Positions 12,198-15,472 of a stretch of DNA of 15,472 nt are shown in pieces. The number at the start of each line of letters is the position of its first letter. The stretch's first letter is position 1. This stretch comes from Spirochaetaceae bacterium (GTDB lineage Bacteria; Spirochaetota; Spirochaetia; SZUA-6; Bin103). The position numbers were made by a program, and so were the translations under genes. The DNA lies in assembly GCA_028820215.1 (NCBI GenBank), contig JAPPKD010000173.1, positions 1 through 15,472 on the forward strand, given 5' to 3'. The notes beneath the pieces are model-generated. The model ran no database searches. It had not been told where the DNA came from and was given only the letters and a program-made list of their open reading frames with translations.

Positions 12198-13421
12198 TCA
12201 GTCCCGAAAGGGATCGATCTCGTCCGCCGATGCCATGGCGACGCCGATCGGCTCCAGGACGTGCACGACGCGGATGGTGCCGTCGTGGTAGCGCAGCACC
12301 TCCTCGATCCGCTTGTAGCAGTGCGGGGACTCGTCGGTGCCGGCGCCGCGCAGCTCCACGCCGCGCCGGTCCAGCCACTTCTGCATCATCTTCCGGCTGA
12401 TCTTGCCTTCGGTGAGCTGTATCCGTCGCCCGCGCTTGAACCGCGACTTGCCGGCCGCCTGCGTGCGCGACATGACACGCCCGGCGCCGTGGACGGTCGA
12501 GCGCAGGGCGAGCTTCGATTCGGGTCCGTCGAGCCCCTCGATGATGACCGAGATGTCGCCCATGGTGCCGCCGACGAAGCCGCGCTGGCCGGGGAAGGCC
12601 GGGGTGGCGCCCTTGCGCACGACCCACAGGTCCTGCCCGAAGTGGCGCTCCTGCCAGGCGAAGTTGTGGTGGTTGTGGACCTCCTCGACGATGCGCGCGC
12701 CGAGCAGGCGGGCGACGCGCGCACACACCCAGTCGCGGCCGGCGTAGGCGTAGCGCCCGGCCAGGTGCATGCAGGCGAGGTATTCCCGCCCCAAGTCGCT
12801 GTCCGCGTCCAGCACCACCGGGTCGACGTTCATGCCGTCGGTGCCGCCGCCGGCCTTGATGAAGTGGGTGGCCAGCTTGTGGCCGAGGCCGCGCGAGCCG
12901 AAGTGGACGCCGACCCAGGCGCGGTCCCGCTCGTCGGCGAACAGGTCGACGAAGTGGTTGCCGGAGCCGATGGTGCCGAGCTGCGACCGCGCCAGGTCGC
13001 GGAGCGCGGACGCTGCGGGGATGTCCCAGGCCGGATCGTCGTCGAACAGCTCGTCGTCGACCGGCTCCGGGTTCTTGCGCCCGATGCCGAACGACAGGGT
13101 GCGCCACAGGTCGTCCATGATGGGGCGGATGTTACGGCGAACCTCGGCCGCGTCGGTGTCCAGCAGCACCGCCTTGTTCCCGCAGGAAATGTCGTAGCCG
13201 ACCCCGGAGGGGCTGATTCTTTCCGCGTAGGCGACCACTCCGCCGATCGGCACGGCATAGCCCAAGTGGTGGTCGGCCATGAGCGCGGTTCGCTCGGCCT
13301 CCCCGGCGCAGCGCCGCATCTGCTCCACGGCTCCGGAGTCCGGCTCGCCCCAGATCGGGATGCCGTCGAGCATGCGATACCCCTGGCCGCTATCGGCCGC
13401 TTCGCGGTCTTGTGAAGGCAT
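12198..13421 (-). CDS. rtcB: RtcB-family RNA ligase
   Basis: A 407-residue RtcB-like protein. RtcB joins 2',3'-cyclic phosphate (or 3'-phosphate) and 5'-hydroxyl RNA ends using GTP and Mn, and acts in RNA repair. Landmarks are LMADHHLGYAVPIGGVVAY, SPSGVGYDISCGNKAV (metal-binding Cys80), GTIGSGNHF (His156), VGVHFGSRGLGH (His173), EVHNHHNFAWQE and STVHGAGRVMSRTQA, where His311 is the expected guanylylated residue. All key residues are present. No good ribosome-binding site precedes ATG 13421; ATG 13373 (MLDGIPIWGEP) has CAGGGG 7 bases upstream and may be the true start. It lies 17 bases after the hydrolase gene. No archease or RtcR regulator is visible. The role in this operon is unclear. Confidence 0.9.
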   Translation of the reverse strand: MPSQDREAADSGQGYRMLDGIPIWGEPDSGAVEQMRRCAGEAERTALMADHHLGYAVPIGGVVAYAERISPSGVGYDISCGNKAVLLDTDAAEVRRNIRPIMDDLWRTLSFGIGRKNPEPVDDELFDDDPAWDIPAASALRDLARSQLGTIGSGNHFVDLFADERDRAWVGVHFGSRGLGHKLATHFIKAGGGTDGMNVDPVVLDADSDLGREYLACMHLAGRYAYAGRDWVCARVARLLGARIVEEVHNHHNFAWQERHFGQDLWVVRKGATPAFPGQRGFVGGTMGDISVIIEGLDGPESKLALRSTVHGAGRVMSRTQAAGKSRFKRGRRIQLTEGKISRKMMQKWLDRRGVELRGAGTDESPHCYKRIEEVLRYHDGTIRVVHVLEPIGVAMASADEIDPFRD

Positions 13422-13438
13422 GCTGATGTTCGGCCGGA

Positions 13439-14332
13439 TTATTCCTGCAGGGCGTCGGAGATTTCCTGCGCAGCCGCGACGTCTTCGAACATCGAAGTGT
13501 GGCTCCCGCCCTGGATGGCGATGACCGTGGCGCCGCCGGACTCCAGGAACCCGACCTCGTCGTCGGTCAGGCGTCCGACAATGAAGTCCTGGGTTCCATA
13601 CACGTAGATGACTCGTCGCAGATCCGTGTCGGCGAGCCGTTCCGTGTAGCGGTCGTGCCCGGTGGCGCCGGCGATGCGCATCTCCATGAGCTCCTGGTCG
13701 GTGGGCGGCACCGGAAACGGAGGAAGCGCCGTCGGCGTTACGCCGTCCGGGAAGTAGTAGAGGGTTCCCATCAGGAATCCGTTGACGACCTCCTCCGGCA
13801 TGTCCAGCCGGCCGGCCATGATCAGAAATCGGTCAGCCGCAGCGGGGCCCTTCTGCCACAGATAGCGGGCTGTCAGGAACGCACCATACGAGTGTCCGAT
13901 GACGACGACCCGCTTTCCCTGATCGCGGAAGTGCTCGATCGTTCGGTGCAGGATCTCCACGCTCACGTCCACCTCTGCCTGCAGCTCCGCGAGGGAGAAC
14001 TCTGCATGGCGGGGGGCCAAGTCGTGATTGAGGGTGAGGGTCTGGTGCACGAGTGCGAGCTGTACCTCTCCGAAATCGCTATAATTGCGGAAGACCTCCG
14101 ACAGGTTCCCGAGATCCTCGAGCATGTGCGAAGGGCCACCCTGTTCGAGAACCCATACCGTTTCCGAGTCTTCGTCCCCGAAGAGCACGAAGAGGTCGGT
14201 GACGTCCTCGGGAATCGCCGTCGCCTCGTACGGCGGCTCCGGGATGAAGCCTCTGCCGCAACCAGCGACGAGTGCCGCCGCCACCAGGAGCGCGATGAAT
14301 CGACCGTGGGAGATTCGTTGTCCGTGCCGCAT
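13439..14332 (-). CDS. Alpha/beta-hydrolase lipoprotein
   Basis: A 297-residue predicted lipoprotein with a serine-hydrolase fold. The signal peptide RFIALLVAAALVAGC gives a lipobox VAGC with Cys25. The nucleophile elbow GHSYG has Ser148. The likely acid is Asp249 in GTQDFIVG and the likely base is His278 in GGSHTSMF, giving a complete catalytic triad in order. ATG 14332 is chosen because GGAGGA lies 5 bases upstream; an in-frame ATG at 14344 exists within the duplicated segment. It is followed closely by rtcB. Substrate (ester, lipid or peptide) cannot be told. The gene appears intact. Confidence 0.82.
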   Translation of the reverse strand: MRHGQRISHGRFIALLVAAALVAGCGRGFIPEPPYEATAIPEDVTDLFVLFGDEDSETVWVLEQGGPSHMLEDLGNLSEVFRNYSDFGEVQLALVHQTLTLNHDLAPRHAEFSLAELQAEVDVSVEILHRTIEHFRDQGKRVVVIGHSYGAFLTARYLWQKGPAAADRFLIMAGRLDMPEEVVNGFLMGTLYYFPDGVTPTALPPFPVPPTDQELMEMRIAGATGHDRYTERLADTDLRRVIYVYGTQDFIVGRLTDDEVGFLESGGATVIAIQGGSHTSMFEDVAAAQEISDALQE

Positions 14333-14374
14333 GCTGTCCTCCATCGATGTCTATGCTGTCCTCCATCGATGTCT
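14331..14374. repeat. Perfect 22-bp tandem duplication over the hydrolase ribosome-binding site
   Basis: Bases 14331-14352 are repeated exactly at 14353-14374. Each copy contains GGAGGA on the minus strand, so the gene has two ribosome-binding sites in series; only the nearer one is correctly spaced from the ATG. Confidence 0.9.
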
Positions 14375-14449
14375 GGAAGGTTTTGCTCCCGGCCGATGAA
14401 GTCAAACCCGGAGGTGTCATCGGTACGATCGTGCGGCGCCCGGCATAAG

Positions 14450-15241
14450 CTAACTTCGGTCTCGGAAAAGGATGCGTTCGTTGAGCGGCTGCAAGGGGCG
14501 ATAGTTGCCGCCGTAGAGCGCCGAGAACGTCTCGATCTGCTCGGGCGACAGGGTGTCAGGGGTGGTCATGACGGCCCAGGACACGCCCTCGGTACAGCGC
14601 GGCGTGGTCAGCGATCCCGGGTAGCGCCAGGTGTCGCGGCGTTCCGGCAGCAGGGCGGCCACGTCCACCGTGTCGGGGAACGCTGTCGCGGTGCCCGGCT
14701 CGGAAGGCAGCAGATTCCAGATGGGGGCGAGCGCCTCGTTGGCCGCGCCTTCGCGGTACAGGATCCCGATCACGGCCAACGCGCCGTCTTCGCTGCGGTG
14801 AACGAGGTGGAGTTCCAGCGGGAACCGGACGCCGGCCACGGTGTGCTCGCTGCCGCGGTGGAAGTGGAACTGCAATAGCTCGTAGCGAATGTCGTCAATG
14901 ATGATGCCGCTGCCTGGGGCGACGTTCACCTGGATGGTGTGGCCGGTGTTGACGATCTCAGCTCCACTCGGGTTGTAGTCGAGCTTGATGGGAGGCTGCC
15001 TGACGGATTGCGCGCCGGTGAGGTCGATCGGCGACTGTTCGGAGCCACCGGCACAGGTGGCGAACGCCGGATCGAGGGAGCCTCAGTGCCCCGGACCGGT
15101 GTCGCCTCCGTAGCCCCAGTTCACGTGCGGGACATCGGCCCCCCACAGCGTGCTGACGCCGATAAGGCCGGCGAGCAGGAGTCCGGCCGCCAACGCGGCG
15201 GAGACGAGGATGCCGGCGAGCGGCTCCCAGATCCTTTTCAC
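14450..15241 (-). pseudogene. Alpha-carbonic anhydrase with one in-frame TGA
   Basis: A periplasmic-type alpha-carbonic anhydrase, which hydrates CO2 with a His3-bound zinc. The N-terminus has a hydrophobic export segment (ILVSAALAAGLLLAGLIGV) and then PHVNWGYGGDTGPGH. Next comes a TGA stop at 15083-15085, exactly where the family has the Trp of GPxHWG. The same frame then continues GSLDPAFATCAGGSEQSPIDL, NTGHTIQV (proton-shuttle His), LQFHFHRGSEHTV and ELHLVH (the three zinc His), and SLTTPRCTEGV, to a normal end. The full frame is 263 codons plus stop, a normal length. A one-base TGG to TGA change explains everything. The GTG start overlaps the upstream stop as GTGA. Either a very recent pseudogene or a sequencing error. 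Confidence 0.87.
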
Positions 15242-15472
15242 GCCGGCCGGTCCCCCGGGGCGCCGTAGCGGGCGCGGTTGCCCGGCGTGGACTGCGGCCA
15301 GGAGGGGCCGGCGGCGGGCTGGAAGTCCTGGGCCCGGCCGCACAGCCACAGGAACATGCGGGCGTTGTCGTGCGCGGCGCGCACCTGCTCCCCGAACCGG
15401 GGCGCGGTCGAGGTGTAGTCGGGTGCATTCCATTCCTGTGACGACTGGGGAAGAGAAGCCCTCCCAGAGACT
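15238..15472 (-). CDS. C-terminus of an unidentified protein (runs off the window)
   Basis: An open frame enters from the window edge and ends at TGA 15238-15240, overlapping the carbonic anhydrase GTG. The visible 77 residues include EWNAPDYTSTAPRFGEQVRAAHDNARMFLWLCGRAQDF and a Pro/Gly-rich tail. I do not recognise the family. The 4-base overlap with the next gene and the sensible amino-acid composition support it as real. Confidence 0.55.
   Translation of the reverse strand, partial: VSGRASLPQSSQEWNAPDYTSTAPRFGEQVRAAHDNARMFLWLCGRAQDFQPAAGPSWPQSTPGNRARYGAPGDRPA

Noticed and set aside
10364..12400. A 678-codon open frame on the plus strand
   Set aside because: It runs antisense to the epimerase and enolase-superfamily genes, whose motifs are unmistakable; its Ala/Gly/Arg/His-rich product has no family features and is a GC-bias shadow.
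11937..13415. A 492-codon open frame on the plus strand
   Set aside because: Antisense to rtcB, with low-complexity composition and no recognisable domain.
14393..14423. Terminator hairpin after the carbonic anhydrase gene
   Set aside because: A 7-bp stem (CCGATGA/TCATCGG) exists but has a 17-base loop and no U-run.
13499..14878. A 459-codon open frame on the plus strand
   Set aside because: Antisense to the hydrolase and carbonic anhydrase genes, both of which show complete catalytic motifs on the minus strand.
15083..15085. TGA read as Trp or selenocysteine in the carbonic anhydrase
   Set aside because: Other genes here use TGA as a normal stop, the family has Trp at this site and no selenocysteine variant is known to me, and I see no clear SECIS-like hairpin after it.

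Overview
This is a GC-rich bacterial chromosomal segment with Shine-Dalgarno-type starts, many GTG/TTG starts, 4-base GTGA stop/start overlaps, several lipobox signal peptides and much gene decay. The gene mix (Ldh_2 dehydrogenase, degraded sulfatase, mandelate-racemase-type enolase, xylose-isomerase-like protein, PIN/Phd toxin-antitoxin, DUF2283) is typical of accessory DNA in large, uncultivated environmental genomes. I cannot name the taxon from the sequence.

Layout. 1-2300 (minus strand): a truncated KAP P-loop NTPase, a sulfatase pseudogene with frameshifts and a large internal deletion, and a Phd/PIN toxin-antitoxin pair with an inverted-repeat operator. 2333-3403 (minus): an intact Ldh_2-family NAD(P)-dependent 2-hydroxyacid dehydrogenase. 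3541-9659 (plus): an operon of an MmpS-like lipoprotein, an AAC(3)-type N-acetyltransferase and an APH-type phosphotransferase. The aac(3) gene is cut in two by a 3951-bp mobile element.

The element (4597-8547) is the most interesting part. It has perfect 21-bp terminal inverted repeats beginning GG, and a perfect 8-bp target duplication (GCTGGGCG). Removing the element and one copy of the duplication restores an uninterrupted 279-residue AAC(3) frame. Inside are one IS1-type DDE transposase at the left end and about 3 kb of unrelated cargo, all on the minus strand: a small basic protein, a leishmanolysin-like metalloprotease lipoprotein with a Pro-Glu tract, a phage-type protein with a RAMP-like look, and an HNH nuclease. 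Non-coding parts hold REP-like hairpins, a 17-unit NNGCC pentanucleotide array and a tRNA-Ala-like fold. It looks like a transporter-type insertion sequence (tIS).

9795-15472 (minus): a probable operon read from high to low coordinates. It starts with the C-terminus of an unknown gene, then a signal-anchored alpha-carbonic anhydrase broken by one TGA at a conserved Trp codon, an alpha/beta-hydrolase lipoprotein, an RtcB-like RNA ligase, an enolase-superfamily dehydratase/racemase, a sugar isomerase/epimerase-like TIM barrel and a DUF2283 protein. The enolase and epimerase are tightly spaced and probably form a sugar-acid catabolic pair; why RtcB and the hydrolase sit with them is unclear.
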